DNA of 44,253 bases from a virus, in IMG/VR virus record IMGVR_UViG_3300003319_000462, positions 1 through 44,253 of that record; one strand, written 5' to 3'. The translations under genes and the position numbers were made by a program. Under the pieces are notes generated by a model. It was not told the origin of the DNA. It made no database searches and was given only the letters and a program-made list of their open reading frames with translations. Shown one piece after another: positions 32,822-39,057 of this stretch. How positions within the stretch are numbered: the stretch's first letter is position 1; the number at the start of each line of letters is the position of its first letter.

Positions 32822-33462
32822 CACAGGTCCTCCGCGTCGACGAGATCCTCGTCCTCCATGGCGGCCTTGGCCTCGTCCATGAGGGCGTCCAGCTGCTCGT
32901 CGAGGCCTTCTGCGGTCTCGGTTCTGGCGTTGGCGGTCTCCAGCAGTCTGTCGATGACGGCTTCTCGGAGCGATCTGAGCTCGGCCTCCAGGGCCTGCGT
33001 CTTGGCCCACGCTCCGCTCGCCCTGCCGACCAGCTCCTGCATGGATGAGACCATGTAGTAGCCCCCGTCCGGGCTCATGCCTAAGAGCTCGAACTCACTG
33101 AAGGTGATGTACCGCGTGGGATAGCGGCACACCTTCTTGATGTAGGCATAGACCTCGGCAATCTGCTCCTTCACCGCAGCGGGCTCCATGGTGGCGACGG
33201 ATCTCTCCGCTCTCTCCAGCAGGATCTCCAGCCGCGCGTCGAGGTGCTCTTCCAGCCACGTTGTGCAGGCGAGCTTGATGACGGCGTCGTCTTCGAGGGC
33301 TTGGCGCACCGCCTCGTCGATGTCGTCGCGCACCACAGCGAGCGCGTTGTGCAGCTCTTCCAGCTCCGGGTGGTCGTGCTCGGCGCCGGCCATCGCTTCA
33401 GCGACGCGCTCACGGACAAGGTCACCGATCAGCTCCTCGAAGTTAGGTCTCGTTCTTTCCAT
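32821..33462 (-). CDS. Acidic helical protein
   Basis: The protein has 213 residues, strongly acidic, with long helices (ERVAEAMAGAEHDHPELEEL, and a final coil through LEAELRSLREAVIDRLLETA). A central segment CRYPTRYITFSEFELLGM may be a small beta unit. GAGAGGAGAGAC precedes the ATG, a purine-rich leader also seen before ssb and the 36967 start. Function unknown. Confidence 0.65.
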   Translation of the reverse strand: MERTRPNFEELIGDLVRERVAEAMAGAEHDHPELEELHNALAVVRDDIDEAVRQALEDDAVIKLACTTWLEEHLDARLEILLERAERSVATMEPAAVKEQIAEVYAYIKKVCRYPTRYITFSEFELLGMSPDGGYYMVSSMQELVGRASGAWAKTQALEAELRSLREAVIDRLLETANARTETAEGLDEQLDALMDEAKAAMEDEDLVDAEDL

Positions 33463-33472
33463 GTCTCTCCTC

Positions 33473-33814
33473 TCAGAGCCCCTTCACGCGAGGGAGCACA
33501 GAGCTGATCACTTCCTTGATCGTACAGGGGCCTAAATAATGGACCTCCACCGCGTCACGAATCTGCCGCAACGCCTCCATCGCTGAGAGCGGGGGATGAA
33601 GCGGGCGCCAGTCTTCCCACAGGCACAGCACGTTCTCGGGCTTAAAGACCCGGCCGGACGGCTCGAAGGTGACGTACTCCTGTAGCCCGTAGGTCTTGGT
33701 CCGCCGCCACTCAACAAGACGGCAAGTGAGCCGTTCAACGGGCTCGCCTGGACCCCGGGTCGGGCCTACCCCCACCGCGTACTCTCTGCCTGGCTCGATG
33801 TCCTCGATCCTCAC
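33473..33814 (-). CDS. Hypothetical protein with DIxPGxEYAV start
   Basis: The protein is 113 aa from GTG 33814, which overlaps the previous stop and has a GGGAG ribosome site; ATG 33829 is the alternative. It opens IEDIEPGREYAV, like the 29-aa ORF at 35874-35963 (FRDIKPGQEYAV). The centre is beta-rich (RVFKPENVLCLW) and the end helical (AMEALRQIRDAVEV). It looks like a small SH3-like or beta-barrel adaptor. Function unknown. Confidence 0.65.
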   Translation of the reverse strand: MRIEDIEPGREYAVGVGPTRGPGEPVERLTCRLVEWRRTKTYGLQEYVTFEPSGRVFKPENVLCLWEDWRPLHPPLSAMEALRQIRDAVEVHYLGPCTIKEVISSVLPRVKGL

Positions 33815-34002
33815 TGGGCTCTCTCCCATCTCTCGATGGCGTCGTCGATCTCGAAGATCTTCTCGACCAACTCCAGGGCCTCGTCCTCCAAGCGCCAGAT
33901 CTCTCTGAGCTTGGACTCGCGCAGGCGGTACAACGCGTCGCGGTGCACGCGGTAGTGGTCGATAGTGGCTCTGTCCACCCTCACGGGGATGACGAGGGTC
34001 AT
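33811..34002 (-). CDS. Small helical protein
   Basis: The protein has 63 residues, ATGA overlap with its upstream neighbour. An N-terminal strand (MTLVIPVRVDRATI) is followed by a highly charged helix (LRESKLREIWRLEDEALELV), perhaps a coiled coil. Function unknown. Confidence 0.6.
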   Translation of the reverse strand: MTLVIPVRVDRATIDHYRVHRDALYRLRESKLREIWRLEDEALELVEKIFEIDDAIERWERAQ

Positions 34003-34202
34003 CTGGCGTCTCTCTTCACTAAGTCGGGCAAGGCCGCATATTTCTTGGCCACTGCGATGAGGGCCAGGATCACCGTCCGCCAGTAATCGGTGAGTCCGTC
34101 GATCCCACGTATCCGGGCTGTGCGGGAGAGCACGCCTTCCAGGTAGGCCAGGCCCTCCAGGTCATCGGCGTAGCGCATTGGCTGATCGTTCACGTGATCC
34201 AT
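33999..34202 (-). CDS. Small hypothetical protein
   Basis: The protein has 67 residues from ATG 34202; GTG 34193 with GTGA overlap is the alternative. It is helical (EGLAYLEGVLSRTARIRG, then ILALIAVAKKYAAL). Function unknown. Confidence 0.6.
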   Translation of the reverse strand: MDHVNDQPMRYADDLEGLAYLEGVLSRTARIRGIDGLTDYWRTVILALIAVAKKYAALPDLVKRDAR

Positions 34203-34474
34203 TGTCCCGGGTGGTCGTTGTTGTAGAGATCGACGAGGAATCTCCATCTGCTCGCGTCAGTGAGGTATCTGTCGAAGATCTCTCTGGCCTCCCGGGAGAG
34301 TCTTTTCTCGTAGTCTCTTACGTCTTCATGCAGCTGGCACAAGTCCAGCACTCTTTGGGCGGTGGCCCTGGCTGTAGCTACGGTTTGGGCAGTGGCGAGT
34401 AAGGCCATGCCTCCACTGACGATTCTGAAAGCGATGCGCCCGTCGGTCCCAAAGCTGACTCTCAGGTCGCTCAT
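34190..34474 (-). CDS. Small helical protein
   Basis: The protein has 94 residues, ATGA overlap with the zinc-finger gene. A short beta hairpin (MSDLRVSFGTDGRIAFRIV) is followed by two helices with AEAR-like repeats (AQTVATARATAQRVLDL, YEKRLSREAREIF). Function unknown. Confidence 0.6.
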   Translation of the reverse strand: MSDLRVSFGTDGRIAFRIVSGGMALLATAQTVATARATAQRVLDLCQLHEDVRDYEKRLSREAREIFDRYLTDASRWRFLVDLYNNDHPGQWIT

Positions 34475-34692
34475 CGTGCCGCCAGCCCGTGGGCGAAGAC
34501 GTCGGCCTCGATGCCGGCCAGGCCGTGAGCCAGGAGCTGAGCGCAGCCGTAGCAGCACCACTCTCTGTCGTCGGGCCCGTGCTCCACCTCGATGTCGCCG
34601 TCGTCGCCGCAGTACACACACTCCGGCGGGCCCATCCGGGCCAGCAGGTCGGCGACCGCCGCTCCGCGGCCTCCTCCTTCGATCATGTCCAT
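34471..34692 (-). CDS. Small zinc-finger-like protein
   Basis: The protein has 73 residues from the ATG with GGAGGAGAG upstream. CVYCGDDGDIEVEHG (about residue 25) and CCYGCAQLL (about 48) give two CxxC pairs about 20 residues apart, a treble-clef or zinc-ribbon pattern. It starts just after a terminator, so it may have its own promoter. Nucleic-acid or protein binding is inferred. Confidence 0.65.
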   Translation of the reverse strand: MDMIEGGGRGAAVADLLARMGPPECVYCGDDGDIEVEHGPDDREWCCYGCAQLLAHGLAGIEADVFAHGLAAR

Positions 34693-34724
34693 GACTCTCC
34701 TCCTCTCTCGCTGTCGGTCACGCG

Positions 34725-34749
34725 AAAAGCCCTGACCGAAGCCAGGGCT
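34725..34749 (-). terminator. Intrinsic terminator inside the leftward operon
   Basis: A 7-bp stem (AGCCCTG at 34728-34734 with CAGGGCT at 34743-34749) is followed, on the leftward strand, by T residues (four A at 34725-34728 on the top strand). It sits between the stop of the 73-aa gene at 34770 and the start at 34692. It splits the early operon. Confidence 0.75.
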
Positions 34750-34769
34750 ATCGCGGATCGTGTGCGGGC

Positions 34770-34991
34770 TCAGGCCCACTGACTGCGGTTCAGCTGGAAG
34801 CCGACGCCGCCGGGCCCGAGCTCGAAGATCTGCATGATCTCGATGTGGATGTCTATGTCAGTCCCGCCGTTTTGCTCTGCTTGTTTCAATATTTCTTCGA
34901 GGTTGAGACATCTCTTGATCGCGGCAAGCATCGCCTCTCTGGGGCTCGCCGCCTCCACCAACACGGGTGGGTCGTCGTCCATCTCCACCAT
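34770..34991 (-). CDS. Hypothetical protein downstream of a (GA)n tract
   Basis: From ATG 34991 it encodes 73 aa (VEMDDDPPVLVEAASPREAM, then a helix and a beta end FELGPGGVGFQLNRS). No ribosome site lies before this ATG. The same frame is open upstream through EESAALKQYIV and the (GA)21 tract to 35097, where a stop lies, and that stretch reads like the true protein start (DGHTEESAALKQYIV). The start seems to have been disturbed by the repeat. A change of the repeat could join the frame to ATG 35100. Function unknown. Confidence 0.6.
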   Translation of the reverse strand: MVEMDDDPPVLVEAASPREAMLAAIKRCLNLEEILKQAEQNGGTDIDIHIEIMQIFELGPGGVGFQLNRSQWA

Positions 34992-35030
34992 GACGATGTA
35001 CTGCTTGAGCGCGGCGCTCTCTTCGGTGTG

Positions 35031-35080
<50 letters not shown>

Positions 35081-35152
35081 TTAGGGGTGCAGAAGCTCAT
35101 CAGCCCACGGTTCCGCGCCGGCGGCGATGGCCCGCAGGCTCGACTTCTTCAT
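35081..35152 (-). CDS. Very small ORF (23 aa)
   Basis: The ATG overlaps the previous stop (ATGA). It encodes MKKSSLRAIAAGAEPW and stops in TAA 35081-35083, four bases before the GA tract. It may be a leader peptide or a real micro-protein. No function is suggested. Confidence 0.4.
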   Translation of the reverse strand: MKKSSLRAIAAGAEPWADELLHP

Positions 35153-35346
35153 CTGGCGGTCCTTTCGACGCAGGGGATGGTCGGGGTGCGTGGGTGCGCC
35201 TGGCCCCAGAAGACGCCGGCGCTGAGAGCCAGTACGAGCATTCCCATAACCCCGAGGACGAGAAGGACAGGCTCGGTCTTACGCTCTCGTCGCATTTTGC
35301 GTGGAGTGTTGGTCAGGATGGCGTGGAGGACGGGGTCGTTCTTCAC
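35149..35346 (-). CDS. Small single-span membrane protein
   Basis: The protein has 65 residues from a GTG that overlaps the previous stop (GTGA). A basic N-terminal part (NTPRKMRRERK) precedes a transmembrane helix at about residues 26-44 (PVLLVLGVMGMLVLALSAGV), a signal-anchor layout. Function unknown. Confidence 0.6.
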   Translation of the reverse strand: MKNDPVLHAILTNTPRKMRRERKTEPVLLVLGVMGMLVLALSAGVFWGQAHPRTPTIPCVERTAR

Positions 35347-35414
35347 GCTCTCATCCCCATGTAGACGAGGGTGGCCACCCACATGGCGTAAGCGGCTACC
35401 ACGAGCCACCTCAT
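35343..35414 (-). CDS. Very small membrane protein (23 aa)
   Basis: The ATG overlaps the stop of the gene before (ATGA). Most of the 23 residues form one hydrophobic helix (RWLVVAAYAMWVATLVYMG). Its stop overlaps the next GTG. Part of a run of three tiny membrane ORFs. Confidence 0.5.
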   Translation of the reverse strand: MRWLVVAAYAMWVATLVYMGMRA

Positions 35415-35500
35415 GGCCGCCCCGCCAACCATGAGATGAACGCCAGGTACGCGCAGAGGATGACCATGAAGAGGACGATGAATCGCGCCGCTACGCCCAT
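35411..35500 (-). CDS. Very small membrane protein (29 aa)
   Basis: The ATG lies inside the end of the 128-aa gene. It encodes a short basic start then a hydrophobic helix (FIVLFMVILCAYLAFISW). First of three coupled tiny membrane ORFs. Confidence 0.5.
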   Translation of the reverse strand: MGVAARFIVLFMVILCAYLAFISWLAGRP

Positions 35501-35877
35501 GCGTACTCTTCCTCGTCCGAACCGACTCTGAACGAGTACGGCCACCCCTCGGGCCATGAGACGGAGGGGCCGTGGCTCTCGCAGATCTCCTTCGCCTCGG
35601 CGTCGTAGCGGTCCAGGAGGTCCTGGAGGGCCGCCGGGTCGGTCAGGACCTCCTGGGCCAGCGGCTCGGCGAAGACCCACACAGGCCCGTCAAGGGTCTC
35701 CACGAGCTTCTCGTCGTCGTAGAGGAGATACTCCACGGCCGGGTAGCCGAACTCGTCCATGGCCACGACGCCCATCTCGGCCACGTGGTCCCAGTCGATC
35801 TCGGCGTCGCCCATGCGGGCCCACTCGCACTCCTCGTCGGCCGCGTCGAGCACGGCCTTCAGCACATCCAAGCTCAC
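35491..35877 (-). CDS. Acidic hypothetical protein
   Basis: The protein has 128 residues from a GTG with AGGAG upstream, overlapping the stop of the 29-aa ORF (GTGA). It is strongly acidic, with helical (DVLKAVLDAADEECEW) and mixed segments (YDDEKLVETLDGPVWVFAEP). It has the look of a DNA-mimic or small regulator but no family match is claimed. Confidence 0.65.
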   Translation of the reverse strand: MSLDVLKAVLDAADEECEWARMGDAEIDWDHVAEMGVVAMDEFGYPAVEYLLYDDEKLVETLDGPVWVFAEPLAQEVLTDPAALQDLLDRYDAEAKEICESHGPSVSWPEGWPYSFRVGSDEEEYAWA

Positions 35878-35963
35878 AGGCCTTCTCCTTCTTGTCGTTC
35901 TTGTTTGTAGCCGGGGAGGGCGACGGCGTATTCCTGGCCGGGCTTGATGTCGCGGAAGTTCAT
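35874..35963 (-). CDS. Micro-protein (29 aa) with DIxPGxEYAV motif
   Basis: AGGAG lies 7 bases before the ATG, and both ends overlap neighbours (ATGA/GTGA style). It encodes FRDIKPGQEYAVALPGY and a short charged tail. The first part is like the start of the 113-aa protein at 33473 (IEDIEPGREYAV), so it may be a truncated paralogue or a stand-alone domain start. Confidence 0.6.
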   Translation of the reverse strand: MNFRDIKPGQEYAVALPGYKQERQEGEGL

Positions 35964-36307
35964 GGCTCGCTCCTGATGATCGTGGTCGGGATGAGGCGCC
36001 GGAGCGCCCCCTCGATGGCGCTCTTCGTCCCCCGGCTGGAGCCGTCCCAGAATGCGATGACCTTGTCGGGTCTGGACTCCAGCATGGCGATGTTGCGCTT
36101 GGGCCCGGCCGCGCGCCCGTGTTTGGCCCAATCCGCCGGCCAGACCTCGATCGTGGCTCTCCTGGCCTCGGCGAAGGCGGCGCAGAGCTCGTCGGCGCCG
36201 TGACAGCCGCCGTGGATGAGCGTGTCGTCTCTGGTGAGGAAGGACAGGGCCTCGGCGACGGTGTCTATGTCTCTCCAACTGCGTGATCCTGTGACCATGA
36301 CGCGCAT
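35960..36307 (-). CDS. SLOG-family Rossmann protein (YspA-like, DUF2493)
   Basis: The protein is 115 aa from ATG 36307, chosen over ATG 36313 because AGGAG lies 6 bases upstream of it. It has MVTGSRSW, HGGCHGADELC, EVWPADW, AGPKRNIAML and DKVIAFWDG, the run typical of the YspA-like SLOG family. SLOG domains bind nucleotide-derived signals, and members often act in phage-host conflicts or nucleotide signalling. Which ligand is used here is unknown. Confidence 0.85.
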   Translation of the reverse strand: MRVMVTGSRSWRDIDTVAEALSFLTRDDTLIHGGCHGADELCAAFAEARRATIEVWPADWAKHGRAAGPKRNIAMLESRPDKVIAFWDGSSRGTKSAIEGALRRLIPTTIIRSEP

Positions 36308-36427
36308 GAACATCTCCTGGCAGGCGTTGGCTGTTATCTGGGCCTCACGCCCGACTGTGGGCGAGGCTGGTGGGGCCCTGCTCGGGGTGTGGAGTGTGGG
36401 ACGGGCAGTTAGGGCCCCATGGGTGAA

Positions 36428-36461
36428 GGGGAGAGCCAGGCTGGGGGACCTGACTCTCCCC
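36428..36461 (-). terminator. Strong hairpin after the first leftward gene
   Basis: Arms of 13 bp (36428-36440 and 36449-36461) pair with one mismatch (GGGGAGAGCCAGG). It lies just after the stop at 36470 on the leftward strand and has a short T-run. A second perfect 9-bp inverted repeat (TGGGGCCCT 36371-36379, AGGGCCCCA 36411-36419) follows, and a third imperfect one about 36342-36366. The 156-base gap to the next start is thus highly structured. Confidence 0.7.
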
Positions 36462-36469
36462 TGAGGGGA

Positions 36470-36967
36470 TCAGAAGTCGTCGTCACCCCCGTCGTAGGTG
36501 GTCTCTGCGTGGGTGTCGGTGAACGGCGTGTCGTCGTCGTAGAGGCCGACCGGCTCGGCTGTCTGGGCGATGCGCTCGCGCATCTCGTCGGCCAGGAGGT
36601 TGATGAACCGCTTCGCTCTCATCTTGCCGACGGCGGTGAGAGGGAAGGTGCGGATCATCTCGACGGTGTACTCGGGCCAGACCACCTCGCCGGTGGGGCT
36701 GTCGGCCGCCGCTACGTACTCGCCCAGCTGCTCGGCGAGGACCACGGCGGCCCGCTGGCGCCAGATCACGATGCGGAGCGCTTCGACGCGCCCGTTGCCG
36801 TGGTCGGTGACGGTGAAGCGGCAGCCAGGCGCTCGCACAGCGCGGAACTGGAACTCCTCGGAGAGTTCCTCCAGGTGCTCGGGGTCGATCCACTTCAAGC
36901 TGGAGAGCAGTGGGCTCTCGGACTCGACGGCGAGGCGGTGCTGCTGGACGGTCTCTGTGATGGTCAT
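36470..36967 (-). CDS. Hypothetical protein, first gene of the leftward unit
   Basis: The protein is 165 aa from ATG 36967, which has AGGAG upstream; ATG 37129 with GGAG would add 54 residues. The added stretch uses codons (ATA, CTA, TCA, AGG) unlike the rest, and a TTGACA hexamer lies inside it (about 37010-37015 on the lower strand), so it is more likely leader DNA. The protein is acidic with QFRAVRAPGCRFTVTDHGNGR, EALRIVIWRQRA and a tail rich in Asp. Family unknown. It would be the first early gene next to the origin. Confidence 0.65.
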   Translation of the reverse strand: MTITETVQQHRLAVESESPLLSSLKWIDPEHLEELSEEFQFRAVRAPGCRFTVTDHGNGRVEALRIVIWRQRAAVVLAEQLGEYVAAADSPTGEVVWPEYTVEMIRTFPLTAVGKMRAKRFINLLADEMRERIAQTAEPVGLYDDDTPFTDTHAETTYDGGDDDF

Positions 36968-37202
36968 GTCTCTGTCTCCTGTGTGTCGGGCGAGAATGGC
37001 TTTCACTCCCGCTGTCAAACGAGCGGACCTCTCGGAACGCTCGAATCGTGCTGGGATTATGCTGTCGGTCTCCCAGGTCTCGAAATATCGCTCTTCTGCT
37101 GACGGCTCTAGGTAGTCGGTTTCTATCATCTCATTCTCCTCAGTGTGGGTGTGGTCTTAGCCTTTAGACGCCGGCGCAGCACGCTCACGTCACTCCTCAT
37201 CC

Positions 37203-37316
37203 AACAAGCGGCGAGGGGCGGGTCAAGGCTTGAAGGAGCGGCGGGAGCGGTTGGCCGCTAGGCGTGAAGAGGGTAGGTGCGACTGAGCCTTGAGGCGCAG
37301 AGGCTCGCCGCTTGTT
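37203..37316. repeat. Three nested inverted repeats
   Basis: The outer arms are 13 bp and perfect (AACAAGCGGCGAG 37203-37215, CTCGCCGCTTGTT 37304-37316). The middle arms are 8 bp (TCAAGGCT 37223-37230, AGCCTTGA 37286-37293). The inner hairpin is 5 bp (AGCGG 37246-37250, CCGCT 37255-37259) with a TTGG loop. Such nesting is hard to get by chance and suggests a folded RNA or an extruded DNA structure. Confidence 0.75.
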
Positions 37317-37334
37317 AGGCTGAGGAGACGTGTG

Positions 37335-37473
37335 TGTGCATAACTTTACGCACGCCAGGCTTTTGACTTTGCCCGTTTGTGAACAGCTTGGTTGGAGGGG
37401 CTGTGGATAACTGTGTGGGTTTTCCACAGGGCTGAGCAGGGAGGATGGTAGACTACGCGAGCGGTTATCCACA
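37335..37473. promoter_or_regulatory. Cluster of four DnaA-box-like sites
   Basis: Lower strand: TTATGCACA (37343-37335) and TTATCCACA (37410-37402). Upper strand: TTTTCCACA (37420-37428) and TTATCCACA (37465-37473). Two are perfect copies of the classic box, one fits TTATNCACA, and one has a single mismatch. They lie in 139 bases next to AT-rich DNA. Confidence 0.8.
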
Positions 37474-37561
37474 GGAGCTCTCTTGCAACCCGGGATGTGC
37501 CAGGACCCCCTTTAGTCTTAAAGAGTCTCTAGGCAGAACCCTTTTTACTGACAAACGCTCA

Positions 37562-37578
37562 CACTTTTTGAAAAAGTG
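37562..37578. repeat. AT-rich palindrome in the origin region
   Basis: CACTTTTT and AAAAAGTG flank a single G. It lies in the AT-rich part. It could assist unwinding or act as a small terminator. Confidence 0.6.
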
Positions 37579-37916
37579 CGAGCTCTCGTTAAACAGTAGA
37601 AAGGCTTGCTCTCTTTAGTCAGCCTCTTTGCGCTTTTCCCCTTCCATTTCAACCAGACAGAAGCTGCGGTAGGTTTTCAGAGCTTGTTGACCCCTTCTCT
37701 CTGGTTGAAGAGGGAAAAGAGAAGATCAAGGTCAAAGGCGAACAGCCAGCCTTTTGGCGTTTTTACCAAGGGCCTGAAAAAAGGCATGACTTGATCCCCA
37801 CCCCCTTTACATGCGGGGTGCACGTAAGTTGCATGATCCCCTGGCGCGAAGCCCGTCCAGCGGCCCGAGTCCTTGCGACGGGCGGGTGGCGGAGTCGGCG
37901 GAGGCCAGGGTGTATG

Positions 37917-38354
37917 TCAGCCCTTCGCTTCCTCCTCGCCCAGGATCTCCACGACTACGGCCGCCTGTCTCAGCGAGGGCAGCCATCGCGCGTCGGCGCG
38001 GGCAAGTCGCTGGAGACGGCGCATGAACTCATTCTGCCCTCTGTACGCCGTCACTGCATCGAGGGCGATCTCCCGGGCCCCGGGCCCGCCGGAGAGGACC
38101 CGATCTCGGGAGGGAAGCCGCTGGCCCCCGCGCCGGACCGATCTCATGAACGCCTCGTACTCTCTGGAGCCGGGCCTGCGGTCCTGTACCCGCCCGCACC
38201 GTCTGCACCGCCGGGTGATCGACTCCACCAGCATGGGCTTGAGCCAGGGGGTCCACTTGTGCCCTCTGGAGCACGACCGTCTCTGACCGCCGACCACGAT
38301 CATGCCGGAGCCGAAGGTCCTGCCCTTGGCGCGGTCCCAGTTCATCCTCGTCAT
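37917..38354 (-). CDS. Basic protein with a Cys/His cluster
   Basis: The protein has 145 residues, Arg-rich. Residues about 27-55 hold CSRGH then CRRCGRVQ, one zinc-finger-like unit of the kind found in small phage DNA-binding proteins. The tail is helical (NEFMRRLQRLARADARWL). It reads toward the origin and ends at its edge, which suggests early regulation or replication. No ribosome site is clear; the ATG overlaps a 17-aa ORF (ATGA). Confidence 0.65.
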   Translation of the reverse strand: MTRMNWDRAKGRTFGSGMIVVGGQRRSCSRGHKWTPWLKPMLVESITRRCRRCGRVQDRRPGSREYEAFMRSVRRGGQRLPSRDRVLSGGPGAREIALDAVTAYRGQNEFMRRLQRLARADARWLPSLRQAAVVVEILGEEEAKG

Positions 38355-38404
38355 GGGATGGGGTGGCGCTCGGGCCGGGGATGTGATTCACTGGAGCTGT
38401 TCAT
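38351..38404 (-). CDS. Possible 17-aa leader ORF
   Basis: An ATG at 38404 opens a 17-residue frame (MNSSSESHPRPERHPIP) whose TGA overlaps the ATG of the 145-aa gene. On the lower strand a TACGAT -10-like box (38420-38415) lies 10 bases upstream. Because the 145-aa gene lacks a ribosome site, a short coupled leader is plausible, but the ORF is very small. Confidence 0.3.
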   Translation of the reverse strand: MNSSSESHPRPERHPIP

Positions 38405-38419
38405 AGCCACGAACATCGT

Positions 38420-38462
38420 ATGGCCCCCCGCCGGTTCCGTCCAGTGGGGGGCCATGCTTTTT
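38420..38462 (+). terminator. Rightward intrinsic terminator in the divergent gap
   Basis: A perfect 10-bp stem (ATGGCCCCCC 38420-38429, GGGGGGCCAT 38446-38455) is followed by GCTTTTTC. The U-tract is only on the upper strand, so it would stop rightward transcripts coming from the origin side. No rightward gene ends here. Confidence 0.75.
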
Positions 38463-38504
38463 CTGAGAATCTCCTCACGAGACAGATCCGTCCCAGCGTC
38501 TCAC

Positions 38505-38530
38505 CCGCCTGAAGGCGGTACAGTCAGGCC
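38505..38530 (+). promoter_or_regulatory. Probable leaderless promoter with palindromic operator
   Basis: A -10 box TACAGT (38519-38524, TANNNT type) lies six bases before the ATG at 38531, so transcription would start at or near the ATG. Directly upstream lies the palindrome CCGCCTGAAGGCGG (38505-38518), which could bind a repressor. No -35 box is evident. It would drive the late unit. Confidence 0.5.
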
Positions 38531-38719
38531 ATGCCCTCAGCGCCCGTCGATCCTGTCCACGCCGAATGTCACCTCTGCGGCGGGGTGCGCGACCCCATCG
38601 GCGTCGGCTCCTTGATGGCCTGCCCCCACTGCGACTCCCTCTGCTTCAGAGGCTTTGGCTTCTGCGCCCGCTGCCAGTCCGGCGCCTCCAGAGACGGCAT
38701 CGGCCCGGCACGGCGATGA
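38531..38719 (+). CDS. Small zinc-ribbon protein, first rightward gene
   Basis: The protein has 62 residues with CHLCGG (about 14-19), CPHCDSLC (about 32-39) and CARCQSG (about 47-53), enough Cys for two zinc sites. It probably is translated from a leaderless mRNA. Coupled by ATGA to the Acb2/Tad1-like gene. Confidence 0.7.
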   Translation: MPSAPVDPVHAECHLCGGVRDPIGVGSLMACPHCDSLCFRGFGFCARCQSGASRDGIGPARR

Positions 38720-39057
38720 GCCTCACCCTCTCGACTCTCATGTCCTTGACCCAGGAGATGACCCGCCTCGCCGATGAGCAGGCGGCGGAGGAATGGGCCA
38801 TACTGGACGCCATGACCGACGCCCGCGAAGACCTCAAAGCCCGTGTAGAGCACGACCTGACCCTTCACCCGCCGGGCGAGCCCTACGTCAACGAGGCCAT
38901 GGACTGTCTGCGCGCAGCGGCCAAGGCGTTCGCGCTGGAGGTGGTGGACCGGGCGCCGACCTGCCGGGAGCAGTCCCTGGCGCTGACCAAGATCGAGGAG
39001 GCCCTCTTCTTCGCCATCGCTGGGGTCGCCCGGAACCAGGGTACGCTCTCCTCATGA
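38716..39057 (+). CDS. Acb2/Tad1-like anti-defence protein (putative cyclic-nucleotide sponge)
   Basis: The protein has 113 residues. Residues about 45-107 match the pattern I recall for the Acb2/Tad1 hairpin-domain family: HPPGEPYV, a helix (MDCLRAAAKAFALEVV), then P81-x-x-R84-E85-x-S87-L-A-L-T91-K-I-E94-E95-A and a final FFAIAGVARN. Known members trap the second messengers of CBASS or Thoeris immunity and so protect phages. The N-terminal 40 residues add a helix (LTQEMTRLADEQAAEEWAIL). The start overlaps the previous stop (ATGA), and the stop overlaps the next ATG. The family call is from recalled sequence patterns and the ligand is not known. Many relatives with this motif are untested. 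Confidence 0.7.
   Translation: MSLTLSTLMSLTQEMTRLADEQAAEEWAILDAMTDAREDLKARVEHDLTLHPPGEPYVNEAMDCLRAAAKAFALEVVDRAPTCREQSLALTKIEEALFFAIAGVARNQGTLSS

Larger units (their letters stand above)
37130..37916. other. Gene-free region, probable replication origin
   Basis: No convincing gene lies here on either strand. It separates the divergent operons. It holds nested inverted repeats (37203-37316), four DnaA-box-like 9-mers (37335-37473), and an AT-rich stretch about 37500-37790 with a palindrome (37562-37578). A short open frame at 37606-37794 lacks a ribosome site and looks like chance. An origin is inferred from boxes, AT-richness and position. Confidence 0.75.

Noticed and set aside
37197-37472. 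Open frame of 91 codons on the lower strand in the origin region
   Set aside because: Runs through the DnaA-box-like sites and nested repeats; Ser/Pro-rich product without ribosome site.
37606-37794. Open frame of 62 codons on the upper strand
   Set aside because: AT-rich, no ribosome site, product looks like noise although it starts with a hydrophobic stretch.
37791-38615. Upper-strand open frame of 274 codons
   Set aside because: Lies opposite the 145-aa zinc-finger-like gene and crosses a terminator; product is low complexity.
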